From Arthrinium phaeospermum (Eukaryota > Ascomycota > Sordariomycetes > Amphisphaeriales > Apiosporaceae): a stretch of DNA of 64,000 bases. Shown piece by piece: positions 9,800 through 21,263 of this stretch (within the stretch, counting starts at the first letter, position 1; the number at the start of each line of letters is the position of its first letter). The DNA is taken from positions 1,302,001 through 1,366,000 of the forward strand of contig QYRS01000007.1 in the NCBI GenBank assembly GCA_006503535.1, read 5' to 3'. Below the pieces are notes generated by a model that was given only the letters and a program-made list of their open reading frames with translations, did not search any database and had not been told where the DNA came from. The translations under genes and the position numbers were made by a program.

Positions 9800-11885
9800 A
9801 TGACCCAGCAATCAAAGAATACCCATCCATCCAGCTCGATTGGGCTACGTTCATGTCACTACAGAGACATGAATGGACTACATCCTCTTTATTTAGTTGG
9901 TGCAGCGGGAGACAGCAGTGCGAGTACTATTGCAAGTTTTGCAGAGAGTCCGGCCCATGAGCATAGAGTACCGCTGAAGAAGGAATCGAAGATCTTCAGG
10001 CGTTGGGCTCGGGATACTTGGATCACAGAGATACTGGCCATGGCAACAACGGTCGCATGCACGGTTTCCATCTGTGTTATTCTAAATGCCTTCAAGTAAG
10101 CAGCTGTATCTCGTTGCTCTCATCCATTTATTCGCTCCTAAGTACGAGGAAGTCACTCACAGCTCATGTGCTAGCAACCACCGAGTACCAGACCTGCCGG
10201 GCGGTGTGAGCCTGAACGCCGTCATCTCCACCCTCTCGACCGTCTCGAGCTCCCTGACAATGTACGCCGTCTCCGCCACCATCGGCCAGGTCAAGTGGAA
10301 CTGGTTCCGGGCCCAGCGACGGCCTCTGCACCACTTCGAATTGCTGGACGAAGCGAGCCGTGGACCGTTGGGTTCTTTAAGCATCCTTCTTGCCGGAACG
10401 GTGCGATCGCTGGCAACATTGGGCGCATTGGTAACATTGCTGAACTTGGCCGTCGCCCCGTTCGTGCAGCAGGTCATTGACCTGTCGTCGGAACCCAGCG
10501 CACCCTCACCTTCAGCGGACGCCAGGTTCCCCATCATGACCTTTCCGTCCTTCTACTTCAACACCACTAGCGAGGCTTGGCAGGATCTCACTGAAGCCAG
10601 TACCAGCGCTATCTGGAACGACGCTTCTATGTATACGAGGCGCGCCCAGTGTCTTACGGGGAATTGCACGTGGCCCGTGGTGGAAACCCTCGAGTGGTGT
10701 GTCAAGTCCGAGAAAGTCTCCGACTTGAAAAACATCAAATTAAGCTGCCCCGTATTGTTTGACCGAGAGGACAATGCTTTCGAGTATTTTGCATTGCAGC
10801 ACGAGGCATGGAACTACTACACTCACTGTAATATCTCCCTCCCGAGGGCATCAAAGCCTCTCAAGTACTCGTTGTTCTACTCCAATAGCGGCCAGGGTGG
10901 GTTCATGGGTAGAACTTCAGTCGAGATGCTAGCTCCCGTCAGGGCCTTTGACTCTACCTTCGAGCAAGAAACGTTCATGGATATTCCAAACCCATTCTTG
11001 TCTATGGCTCACGCGCGATTCAGCATCCCCTGTGTTATGAAGGGGTCATTGGTCCTGGAATCGCTTGAACAGGCCGTTTTGACACTATGCAAAAAGACAT
11101 ATAACGTGTCAATGATCCAAGGGAATCTATCTATGGAGAGCCTCGCGTCAGAATATGGTAGGTTTTATCAAGACGACACCGCAACACGAGAACTAGGCAA
11201 CAACGAGACCTGGTGCTGGACGCCGAATAGTCAAGACCGTTTGGTCTCGATGGAGGGACATTTCCGCGTCACTAATGGCAACGTCACTTCGCTCTCAAGT
11301 TCTTCCACCATGACATTCTGCACCGACACTAAGTGGCTGCTGGCACAAGAAATCGCTACACGACTGAGTAGTGAGATCTATATGTATTACACGGCCGAAA
11401 GAAACTCGAGCGGAAGCTGGGAGGGGCCGATATACTCCAATAGGGTACCGTACTTTCCTGTACCATCCCTTTACGAAATGACATCGACCTCAGACATCCT
11501 GAAGCGCGTAGGAGCACGTTCCCTCTCGCGGGTCATGGAGTCTACAGCCGCTGCCCTGAACCAAATCTACATCACCAAAACAACCGAGGCGGCCACCGGG
11601 ATGACCTACACCTACGAGACCGTAGTAGTGGTTCGCTGGGCCTGGCTAACCCTGCCGATCGCGGTGCAAGCCCTCGGGCTGGCGTTCCTGCTGGCCGTGA
11701 TCGCGACATCCAACAAGGCCCCGTTGTGGAAGGGATCGTTTCTGGCGGCGCTGTATCACGGGTTTGAGCATGTGCCGGTAGGGGGCGGCACGGCGACGAG
11801 TAGCGGCATGGCGGAAGCTGCCGAGAACACCAAGGCAGTGCTGACTAGGAGCAGCAAGACGAAGACGGTTTTGTTACAATACTAG
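9800..11885 (+). CDS. DUF3176 family multi-pass membrane protein
   Basis: Exon 1 is 9800-10095 and exon 2 is 10175-11885. The 79-nt intron (GTAAGC...GCTAG) splits an Asn codon and keeps the frame, giving 668 aa. The DUF3176 signature follows the junction: LPGGVSLNAVISTLSTVSS, then GQVKWNWF, RPLHHFELLDEASRGPLGSL, and a long hydrophobic segment beginning SLATLGALVTLLN and ending in FVQQV. Membrane segments are visible near residues 75-98, 105-130 and 185-210, with a last one near 605-630 (TLPIAVQALGLAFLLAVI). The roughly 380-residue loop between the third and last has several Cys and many N-x-S/T sites and is probably extracellular. The family is large in Pezizomycotina and has no established biochemical function. 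Confidence 0.88.
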
Positions 11886-12304
11886 GTAGGAGGGGGATGC
11901 GGTAGCACGTTGGACAAGAGATGCGTACAAGGACCCTTGTGAGCAATTCAGGGACTAATTAGACTATGCTATGTATACAACAAAGAAACCTTTTATTTAT
12001 GTCAACACTTCCACCGCAGCGTGCGCTGCATGTCAGCAAATAGCAACCTGAACTCCATGTCGCACACAAGACAGACTTATGTGCCTGCTTGCTGTTCTGA
12101 ACCACACTTGACCGCCTTCTCATTTTTCAACAGAAACAACGAAATCAACCCGTGAAGTTTTCTTCTTGTCAACCGTCATAGTACATAATGTGTATACATC
12201 TCGTTTTCTCTCTCCAAAGCCAGTCCGACCTATTCGCCCCTCGAAAACCGTCTCAGTCTATCAGCATGCAAGTCGGTATTGGAGTGGTCACCAGGCCGGG
12301 AGCT
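11886..12304. other. convergent 3' flanks
   Basis: A 419-base gap between the end of the plus-strand DUF3176 gene and the end of the minus-strand MLP1 gene. It should carry both 3' UTRs. I see no gene. Confidence 0.5.
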
Positions 12305-15300
12305 CTATTGACCGGCAGGGCCACCGCCCCTCTGCCTCTTGGCGCCAGCACCCGCGGCGTCAGACTCTCCACGAGGTCTCTTGTCGCCGGGCCGGAAATC
12401 GCCGGCAGCTGCATTCAAGCTTGCTCTGCCTTGCAATCCACCACGGTTTCCACCGCGGCCACCTCTGGCAGCACCGCCCCGAGGTGCTTGGTAGGGACCG
12501 CTTGGCTGTCGGAGCCCACTCCTCGTCTGAACGCCGGGCGCGGGAATGTTCGATTTCGGCTGTGCAGGTGGAGGCTGCGGCAGCGAAGATGGCGGACCAG
12601 TGCTAGAGTTAGGCGCGAAAGGATTGGTAGGCGCCGGAGCTGGGGCCGAAGCCGGGGCAAGCTTGGGCAACGATGAACCAGCAGCAGGCTTAGCTGCCTG
12701 GGATGGTGCGCCGTTAGGGGCTGATTCGGGTGCTATATTCGCGTTAGTAAGAATCGAGTCAATTCTGGGTGGAGCTCTTGACTTACCGGATGGTGCCTTT
12801 GGTGCCGAAGGCAACGATGATGCAGCAGGCGCTGCAACGCCCGGTGCCGCCGGCTTGGGCGCTGGTGGGGGCGCCTTTGCAACCTTGGCGAGATCCCAAA
12901 CCTCGACGACGGGGCGTTGAGGTGTCTCCTTGGCGGCCGTTTCCACCACAGACAGCTTGGCGGTGGCAGCTCGCACCTTGTTGTCAGCCATGTTCAGTTG
13001 CAAAGTGGATTTCGACTGTGCCAGCTTCTGTGCTTGTTCCCTGGCCTGAACAATCTTAGCGTCAACGTCGGCCTTTGGCACATGCATCTGTTCGCATTCC
13101 TCCTTGAGCTTCTTAGTCTCTTGGGCGATCTTCGACTTGATGTTGTTCGCCAAGATGGATTTCACTGTTGGGTTCTTGGCGATGAAATCCCGAACCTCCG
13201 CCTCGTTCTCGAGATTAGCGGGTATCGCAGGCGTTCCGCTGGGAGTGCTTGGCACGGGTGCTTTCGATGGTGTGGCAGGTGGTTTGGTGTCAGCTAGAGT
13301 CGAACCCTGCTCAACCTCCCATATCTTTCTCTCCTGCTCCAATTGCAGCTTGAATTGCTCCTGTAGCTTGTCTTTCTCCTGCTTGAACTGCTCCCTTTCT
13401 TCGTCCATTTGAGCAGCCTTTTCCTTCAGCTTGGCGTTCAGTTGGGTCTTCATCTTCTCACTTCGCTGATGAAGTCGGGCCTGCTCGTTCTCTTCCAGTT
13501 CGCGAGCCTTGGCTTCGAGCTCAGCTGCCTTGGCTTCTGCTTCCTCGATCTTCTTTTCGAGTGCCTGTCGCTCAGCATCGGACAAGGGAGCAGGAGCACC
13601 GCCGTTCTCCATATTTACATCAGTATCAGATGTACCAGCTTGCGCTTGAGCCAATGCCTGGTCTCTCTCGGAAATGGTAGCCTCCAGCTGACTGCGGACG
13701 GCCTCGAGTTCTTGCTCGATAGAAGCCTTTTGAGTGCTGACGCTCTCAAGTTCGGATCTGGCTTCAGCGAGTTGTCTCTCGAGCTCCGCAGTGTTCTCGG
13801 TGCTGGCAGCAACACCCTCTTCCGCGGCCGTGGGTGCATCGTTGGCAGCTGGTGGTGCCGGATCCTTGCTTCGTGATGCCTCTTCTTGTAATGACTGTAC
13901 CTGGGACTGGAAGCTCTTGATCTGCTCTGCAGCAGCCAGGCGCTCCTTCTTCTCGGATTCCAGCTCTTCTCGTGTCGATGACAGCTGAGAGTTGGCGTCC
14001 TGGAGCTGGTTCTGAAGATTATCTCGTTCGGACTCGATGGTGGCCTTCTCCTGCCTCGCCTGGTTTAGCCTCTGCTTGAACTGGCTTGCGAAGTTCTCCT
14101 TCTGCTGTGCCAGCCTGTTGCTGAGCTTGGTTTCGCTCTCCCCGACTTCCTTCTCAAGCTCCTGCACTCTCTCCTGGAGTTTGGACTCGGCTTCTTGCAG
14201 CGCAGTCTTTTCTGTTTCCAAAGCGGTGACGGATTGCTTAAGTTCCTCGACTTCGGCGGGATCAGTGCGCCCATGCTTGGCCAAGATATCCTCGGTTCGC
14301 TTCTGCCAGCGATCCCGGTCTTCGTGCAGTTGCTTGATCTCGGCTTCCTTGAATGACTGTTGGCTTTGCAATTCCTCGATTGTCGCTTCCAGAGGTTGAA
14401 TCTTGGATTCCAATTCGGCGATCATTGTCGTCTTCGTTGTGAGCTGTTCCTCGGCCTTGCGGGCCTGCTCCCTCAGGACAGCGTTGCTCTCCCGGTAGAC
14501 ATTCAGCTCTTCCAGTTTGTTCATGAGATCCTTGTGGGACATGGACGCGCGTTGGCTATCGGAATTGCTGTGTCGCTCTTGCTCGAGCTTCAGTCGAGCC
14601 TCGTCAAGCTGCGACTGGGTGTAGTCCAGCTGTTCTTGCAAACGCTTGGCCTCGCTCAGTTTGAGATCGTACTGGACCTCCAAAATATCCTTCTCACGGC
14701 GAAGATAGCTAGCAAGCTCGCGTAGTTGAGCTTCAGAGGATGAAGATGGCTGTGCTTCAATGGCCTCCAGCGAATCGCCAAGTGCTGCACGGTTTTGTTG
14801 TAATGCCGCAACTTGAGACGTAACGCTGTCGAGTTGTTGATGCAATAACTTATTCTGCGCATCCGCTCCATCATGCCTACTCCGCAGCTCAGAAAGCTCT
14901 CGTTCCATCCTCTTACGACCATCATCCCAAGCGCTCTCATTCTGCAGAAGAGTAGCGCGAGCCGACTCTGCTTCGGCTCGCAACGTAGCTACCTGCGTCT
15001 TCAGCTGGTTGTATTGCTCGCGGGTTGTAGACAGAGACTTCGCTGTCTCTCCATGCTTGGTGACTTCGTTCTCGTAAGCGTGCTGTGCGTTACTGGCAAT
15101 CTCTGCCTGTGTTCGTAAGTCCTCTTGGTGGTAACGGGCAGTCTCGCTGTAGTTGGCCTCCTGGTCCTTAAGGCGCTTGATCTCTTCATCCAAAATGGCT
15201 TTTTCGTCCTGGAAGCGTTGCGCCACTTCATTCTGCGAATCGCGGAGAGTAGATAACTCGCCGTTGGATCTAGCAAGTTCGGCGGATATCTCTTCTATGC

Positions 15301-18300
15301 GTTGCTGGAGCTCCTTGATCGATCCATCCTTCGCGGCCAGCTGTGCATCCATGCTTGCAGCATATTCGTCCTGGCTGGTCGTTATAGTGCGCAGATCCTC
15401 CTCGACGGCTTCAGTGAGTTCCTTGTATTCCTCATTTTGGATTCTGGCATTCTCCAGCTGTGATTTCGTTAACTCAAGGTCGCGTTTCAAGTCAGCAGCC
15501 TCGTGAATAAGCTCCTGAATACGCTCGTCTGCATCCAGTCCACCTGTCTGGTCCGTACCGGCAGCGGCAGTACCTGGTCTGGGGGTGGGACGGGGTTGAA
15601 GTCGCTCGGCTTTCTCGGCGGCGCTGTTCAGCTGGATCGTCAACTCGTCATTGCGCAGTTGGAGGTTGTCCTTCGTCGTCTTGGTGGCAACGAGTTCTTC
15701 GCGGATCTTGCTGAGGTTGGTTGAAAGCTCATCGATGCGCTTCTGAAGTTGCTGCGTGTCGTACTCTTTGCGTTGCTGCAGCTTCTTGTTCTCCTCTTGT
15801 TCGTCGCTCAATTTCTTCCTGAGAGAGCTAAGTTCGGTCTGCAGAGCTTCAATCTCAAACTGGGAGCGACGCTTGAGCTCCGCCTCGCTGATGTCGCGCT
15901 CATTCCTGAGGTTCTCGTGTGTCGCAAGTAGACCATTGAGACGGGACTTCTCCTCGCTGAGGGATTCGTTCTCCTTTTCCAGTCGCTCTTTCGAGCCTTG
16001 GTACCAGTTCTTCTCCATTCGAAGGTTTGCAGCCTCGCTGCGAGTGCTTTCCAGTTGACCCTTGAGCCCAACCAACTCCTCTATAGCTTCCTGTGTCCGT
16101 TTATCCTGCTTGGCGGCGGACTCACTTTGTGCCTCGAGCCTCTTCTGCAACTCCCTGTTCTCACTCTGGGCAGATTCGAAGTTGCCTTGTAGGATGCTGA
16201 ATCGCTCCTGGGAGAGAGAAAGCTGGCTTTGGGTCTTGGCGATTTCAAGCTGCAGGGAATTCTTTGTGGCAGAAAGTTCGCTGAGCTGTTTGTTCAATGT
16301 TTCTCGGTCGATTCTCTGCTCAGTGCGATAAGCGTCGAAGTTTTGTTGAAGGTCTCTGAGCAGAGTCGTGTAGTCGGAGGTATCTTCGCCAGCGACAGAG
16401 TTCTGTTCGATGCTTGCCAGCACGTTGCTGTCTCTACCCAAGGCAGACGACATCTCCTCAGCTGATACCCGCTCCTCCACCATACGACGGAACATGTCTC
16501 GCTCCGACATGATGCTCTTAGTTCTGGCAGCAAAAGTCCTTAGACGGTCTTCAAACTCCTTGATCTGTTCTTTCAATCGGACATTCTCGTTGCGATCCTC
16601 GATGGCTTGTTGCTTTTCTGAGGCCTCCGCGTCGTTCTTCATCTCTTCAGACAGCTGATGAATGATCTTGAGGAGTTCCTGGTTCTTCTCTTGCAGGTCC
16701 TTCACGTCACGGAACACGACCAAGCGCTCGGTGACCAGAGTATCAACATCGGACATTTCCTCATTAGTGAAACCATCGGCTCGGGCGATACGTTGGAGTT
16801 GCAGAGTCTCTTCGAGTGTCAGTTCCTGGTCGCGATGCTCCAAGTTGAAGATCATCATTTGCAATTGGGCACTCAGGTCCCTCAGTTGGCTGCGAATGAT
16901 GTTTCCCTCAACTTGGGCATTAGACAAGGCAACCTCGGCTTTCTTGGCCGCCTTCTTCGCAACGTCTCGCTCCTTGAAGCTTTCGTCGGAGAGGTGAGAC
17001 ATATTCTGGATCTCCTTTTGCAGACGAACGTTCTCGGAGGACAGTTCATCTATCTCGGGTATCTTGGCTTCCAATTGGCTCATCATGTCGTCGATCTCCT
17101 CGCGAAGCTTTTGGTTCTCGAATCGTACACTTGAAAGTTGGTTTCTCAAGGTGGCGTTCTCGGAAATTGCTTGTGTGGCCGAAGTCGTGGATTTTCTAAC
17201 AGAACCCGGTGTTCCAAACGGCGAGCTGGGACGTCCGTATACGGAGCCGTTCATGGGCCGAGGGGTTTGGGGAGCCGAGCCGGGAGGCGCAGGAGAGGTG
17301 GCTTCTTGCACAGACTCTTGGAGACGCGCAACCTCGGCCTGCAGGCTTTCCATTTCCGAGGTAGCTTGGTCGTAGTTCTGCTGAGCCTGTGCCAACTGTG
17401 CATGGGCATTCCGAACGGCATCTTCGCCCTCCTTCTTGACCATGTCAACTCTTGACTCGACCTCCAACAATCGCTTCTTCTGGCTCTGGAAGAGCTCCTC
17501 TTTCATCTGCACAAGTCGATTCTGAGACTCAAGATCTTGGTTGTAAGCCTGCTCTTTGCGCGCAAACGATTCTCTCTCACGCTGCAACGTGGAAAGAACC
17601 TCTTCGGTCTTGTTCTGAGCCTGCTCGAGTTGTTTGCGGAGTTGCTGCTCGGTGCGTGTCTTGGCTTCAAGGTCGCCAGTCAGATCGTTGACCTTGTTCT
17701 GGAGTTCGCTCAACCGTGCGCCCTTCTCCTTTCGGTATTTCAGCGCCTCTTCCTGCTTCTTCTTTGTCTCGTTCTCGTAGAAATCGGCACTGCTTTGCGC
17801 CATTACCAGCTGCTGTTGAAGGGACTGCTCTCGGAATTTCACGGTAGTAGCAGCAGCCTGAGCTGACTGGATGGACTGTTGCAAGGTCGCAAGCTCCTGC
17901 GCAAGCTTCAGGTTCTTCTGGTGCTGCGCCTGGAGCTCTTGCGAAAGACTGTCGTTTGCCTTGTTCTTCGTTTCGATTATGGCAAGAGTATCACGGTTTG
18001 AAAGCTCCAGGGAGCTTATGCGGGCGCGCAGGGTCTCGACTTCGGCGGCTGAAGTACTGCTCGATGATTTCACAGAGTGAAGTTCGTTTTCCAGGCTCTG
18101 CCGGGTCGTTTCTGTAAAAATACCGTTAGTTTCGAGTCGGCGGTGAAGTGGGATTTCGACAGGTTGCAGAAGCGCAAATGCGGATATGCTGCTGGCTTGG
18201 CTATGTGTTTGCGGTGTAGCTTACCTTCCTGCTTCAATTTCTCGCGGATCTCCTCGACATCCTTGAGCGCCTTTTTGGCGGTTTCGTTGCTGCGATCGCG

Positions 18301-18516
18301 CTGAGCTTCGGCACCTCGAACATTCGTCTCAAGTTCCACTTCCAGCTGCAGCTTCTGCGAGTACAAGCCATCGTATTCGTGGGCCTTTGTCATCACAGCA
18401 GCCAAGACAGCGTTGACGAGATCGGCGGTCGGATTGGTGGTGACCGAAATCAGAGTGTCCTCTGGCGTGCCCAGATGGGCCGCCAGGTAGCCGATATCGA
18501 CGTCGGCGGCGGCCAT
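12305..18516 (-). CDS. MLP1: nuclear pore basket protein Mlp1/TPR
   Basis: Three exons are inferred on the minus strand: 18516-18225, 18111-12787 and 12732-12305, giving about 2014 aa. The first intron (113 nt, GTAAGC to TTTTACAG) restores a continuous frame through KQEETTRQSLENELHS. The second is a 54-nt, stop-free segment with donor GTAAGT, perfect branch TACTAAC and acceptor ATAG. The product is almost entirely heptad-like coiled coil (about residues 50-1640), including the TPR/Mlp1 block DFYENETKKKQEEALKYRKEK. The last 300 residues are Pro/Ala/Gly-rich and end in RG-rich repeats (RGGAARGGRGGNRGG) and a basic KRPRGE stretch suitable for nuclear import. Proteins of this family form the nuclear basket, anchoring at the pore and taking part in mRNA export quality control and spindle-checkpoint protein binding. 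The length matches the family. No frameshift occurs in 6 kb of coding sequence. Confidence 0.93.
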
Positions 18517-19586
18517 CTTATCGATGTCGAGCGGCTGAGCTTGGTGTCATGGGCAGTCGATGGGAACAAGGTCGGATCGAAAAAACAACGTTGGGTAAGT
18601 GTGATGCAGAATGGTTTGTCGCGATGGAAGGGTTGCAGGCCCCACGCAGCAGTGCAAACAGAAAGGTTTGCTATCCCTGGCGGAGAGTCGGAACACGCGA
18701 GAACAAAAAGAAAAGAACTAGGTGAAAGGAATGGCAGTCGCGTAAAACCTGCCGACCAGAACAAGCGGCTAGATCGAGGTTGGCCGACTGAAAGGTGGTG
18801 GGTGCGAAGGAAATGGCCAGTCGCCAAAAGTCCAAAGAGATGAGAAATTCCTTTGAAGGTTGACTGAGCTCCAACTCAATGCTCTGTTTTCGGAAGGGAA
18901 GGCGCGACTGGACTGCTGCAACGGCAAGGCTGTTGTTGCTCCTTGCTTACTTGGTGCTTGGTACGGAGTACTTACCAGATTAATGGTGACACCAGACTGA
19001 TGGACAGCTTGACCGCACTAACCTTAAACAACTAGCGCCTGTGCCTGGCACCTGGTCTGCTGTTGGTTGGCCCAGGCCCACTTGCCTTTCCATCAAATGC
19101 CAACCTCCCCAATTTTCAGGCCAGACGTTACCTATGACCGACGTTGCTTGCAACCGTACATCACCGGCCTGTTACCTCAAGTAGGCTGGAATAATTGAAG
19201 ATTTGGGCCTCAAATTGTTGTACACTTGATTGGCCAAGATGGGTTCCCTACAGTCAATGGCTTCCTTTCTCACAATGAACTGGACATTTCCGTCAGATAA
19301 CATAGCTACAATGACGTAGGTATCTGGGAAACAGCATGGCTACAATACGTAAACGGGTATCGAACATTGAATGCTCCTCATATTACTGGCTATGTAGGTA
19401 ATGTTCGAAGGTTTTCGGTCTCATAGGCAAACCGGCCAGTGGAAAAGCTCTGTACTACATACAGCAGTGCAAATTCTTGATTGTGAGTATGCGATCTCGC
19501 CTGAGGTCTAAGATAAGTAATGAATGAGGGCATGCATATACGCCATTACTCTCCGCAATCGCTGGCAATCGCTATCATGGTGGCCT
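18517..19586. other. intergenic, MLP1 upstream region
   Basis: This region holds the MLP1 promoter and the 3' flank of the next minus-strand gene. A GTACGGAGTA motif lies at 18961-18970. I recognise no coding sequence. Confidence 0.5.
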
Positions 19587-20024
19587 TCAACAGAGGGCCG
19601 CAACCGAGAACAATGAGAGAGCAACCAAATGCGCCACCATATGCACAGCTGGGCCGCCCAGAGCTGACGGGGCAGCTACGTCGCCCCCCACGTCGGACGT
19701 GAGACGCATATAAGCGCGATAGACGGGCCAGAGATGGTAGCTGCCAAGCGCAGCGGCAAAGAGACCGTTATGTCGACGAAACCCCTTTGGAGAAACCAGC
19801 ATCACAATGGATAATAGTACGGTGGAAAGCAATAGACCACCATATTGCCTCAAGATCAGGCCTGCTGCTGGCGAGCATCCAGGCAACTGTTTCTCTGGGG
19901 TTAAGATGAAACTGAGAGCTGCTGGAGTCTCGATGACGGCGTGCCAGATGTAGGCAGACTGGGACCACGAAGGTGACATGTCTCGAAATCGTCTGTTTTG
20001 GTGCTGGCACTTCGCTTGATTCAA
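19587..20024 (-). CDS. small multi-pass membrane protein, conserved fungal family
   Basis: A 145-aa frame, or about 130 aa if the Met near 19979 (MSPSWSQS) is the true start. It shows blocks I associate with a conserved but unnamed fungal membrane family: a first helix AYIWHAVIETPAALSFI, then LILRQYGGLLLSTVLLSIV, then the Trp-Pro block SYHLWPVYRAYMRL, and a final LGGPAVHMVAHLVALSLF helix. Three or four hydrophobic segments are present. Function is unknown. It is divergent to the cysteine-rich membrane protein gene at 21264. Confidence 0.65.
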   Translation of the reverse strand: MNQAKCQHQNRRFRDMSPSWSQSAYIWHAVIETPAALSFILTPEKQLPGCSPAAGLILRQYGGLLLSTVLLSIVMLVSPKGFRRHNGLFAAALGSYHLWPVYRAYMRLTSDVGGDVAAPSALGGPAVHMVAHLVALSLFSVAALC

Positions 20025-21263
20025 TTGACGACTTCAAGCCTCGATGAAGACCGTTCAGATTGGTAGGAGTTACAACAGAACAAATTGGGGGTTCAAAGAA
20101 TTGATCAAACTCAAAAAGGGCGGCACAAGAGAACTTGCTTGAGAAACATCAACGGCTGAATGTGCAAGACGAGCATGCTCTCCAGAGAATTTGATAGAGC
20201 ACTGGTTAGACGAGCGTGGGTCTTAGCTCCAACCAAGTTACTCCGTACTAACCTTACCTACATGTGTGATTCGATTCGAAGGTGCAATGCAAGGAAGGTA
20301 TGATGCGGAATCCTTCCGCTATGGTATCTGATGTTAGCGACTGTAGCACTCGTTTCCAGGAGGATGCGACTCCGAGATGAATTTCATGGCTGTGGAGGAT
20401 ATTTCCCACGTTACTATTTCTACCGCCAAAATGATATGTTATCTGCTTGTACACTAGGAATGCCTCTAAGTTGTGTTCCCAACGACGCCACCACAAGTAG
20501 CCGTTATTTGGACTCGTACAATCTACCACTACCTACTACTCTACAGCTACATGTAAATTCTGCGCCTGGGCTATGCTCAATTCGACTAATAAGCTATTTC
20601 CCAAAGTCTAATACCACAACACCCTACGCTGGAGTCTTGGCAAGCCGGCGCGTTCCTGCCCGTGATTGAAGGTGTGCGTGCCTAGGAGTACCCAAATCAT
20701 CTTCTTACCGTAGTCCGCGAGGTGTCGTCGAGCCGTACGCAAACAGTCATGTCGAGAAGACGGGCATTTATGCGCCGAGTCTATGTATGCATAATCGATT
20801 CCTAGAGAAACCCTCACGAAGGAATAACGCATCCGATGATCGCTCAACCCTTCGGTTATATCAGCGGGGGCTACCATGGCGCTTCGCTTTGGCTTTGCCC
20901 AGATTGGTCTGGCCGAGATGGGGCAGGTCTGGCTTCCCGCTCGATGATGGGCGTATTTTTTTCAGCTGCCAGGGGTTCACGACTCCACGCGCTAAGGAGG
21001 CAGCAGACATCGCAGTAGTCATTTGCGGGATGCCGTTCGAGGGACGCCAAGAATCGAATGCTTCGAATGGCGTCCCCTCATAAGATTGCGAGACTTTCCC
21101 TCTTTGGTTCTCTGCCTGCCGACCTAAGAGTGAACCTCTTCGCAGCGGGCTCCTGTTGGTTTTCTACCATCTTGCGATATCCCCTTGGAACTATTTCCGT
21201 ATAGTTGGCACCTGATTCTGCAATCTTGGTCGGTTGGTGACCATAGTAAAGGTTCTCGAAAAC
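20025..21263. other. divergent intergenic region
   Basis: 1.24 kb between divergent genes. A TACTCCGTAC motif (reverse complement GTACGGAGTA) lies near 20239-20248. Short reading frames here have no recognisable domains. Confidence 0.45.
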
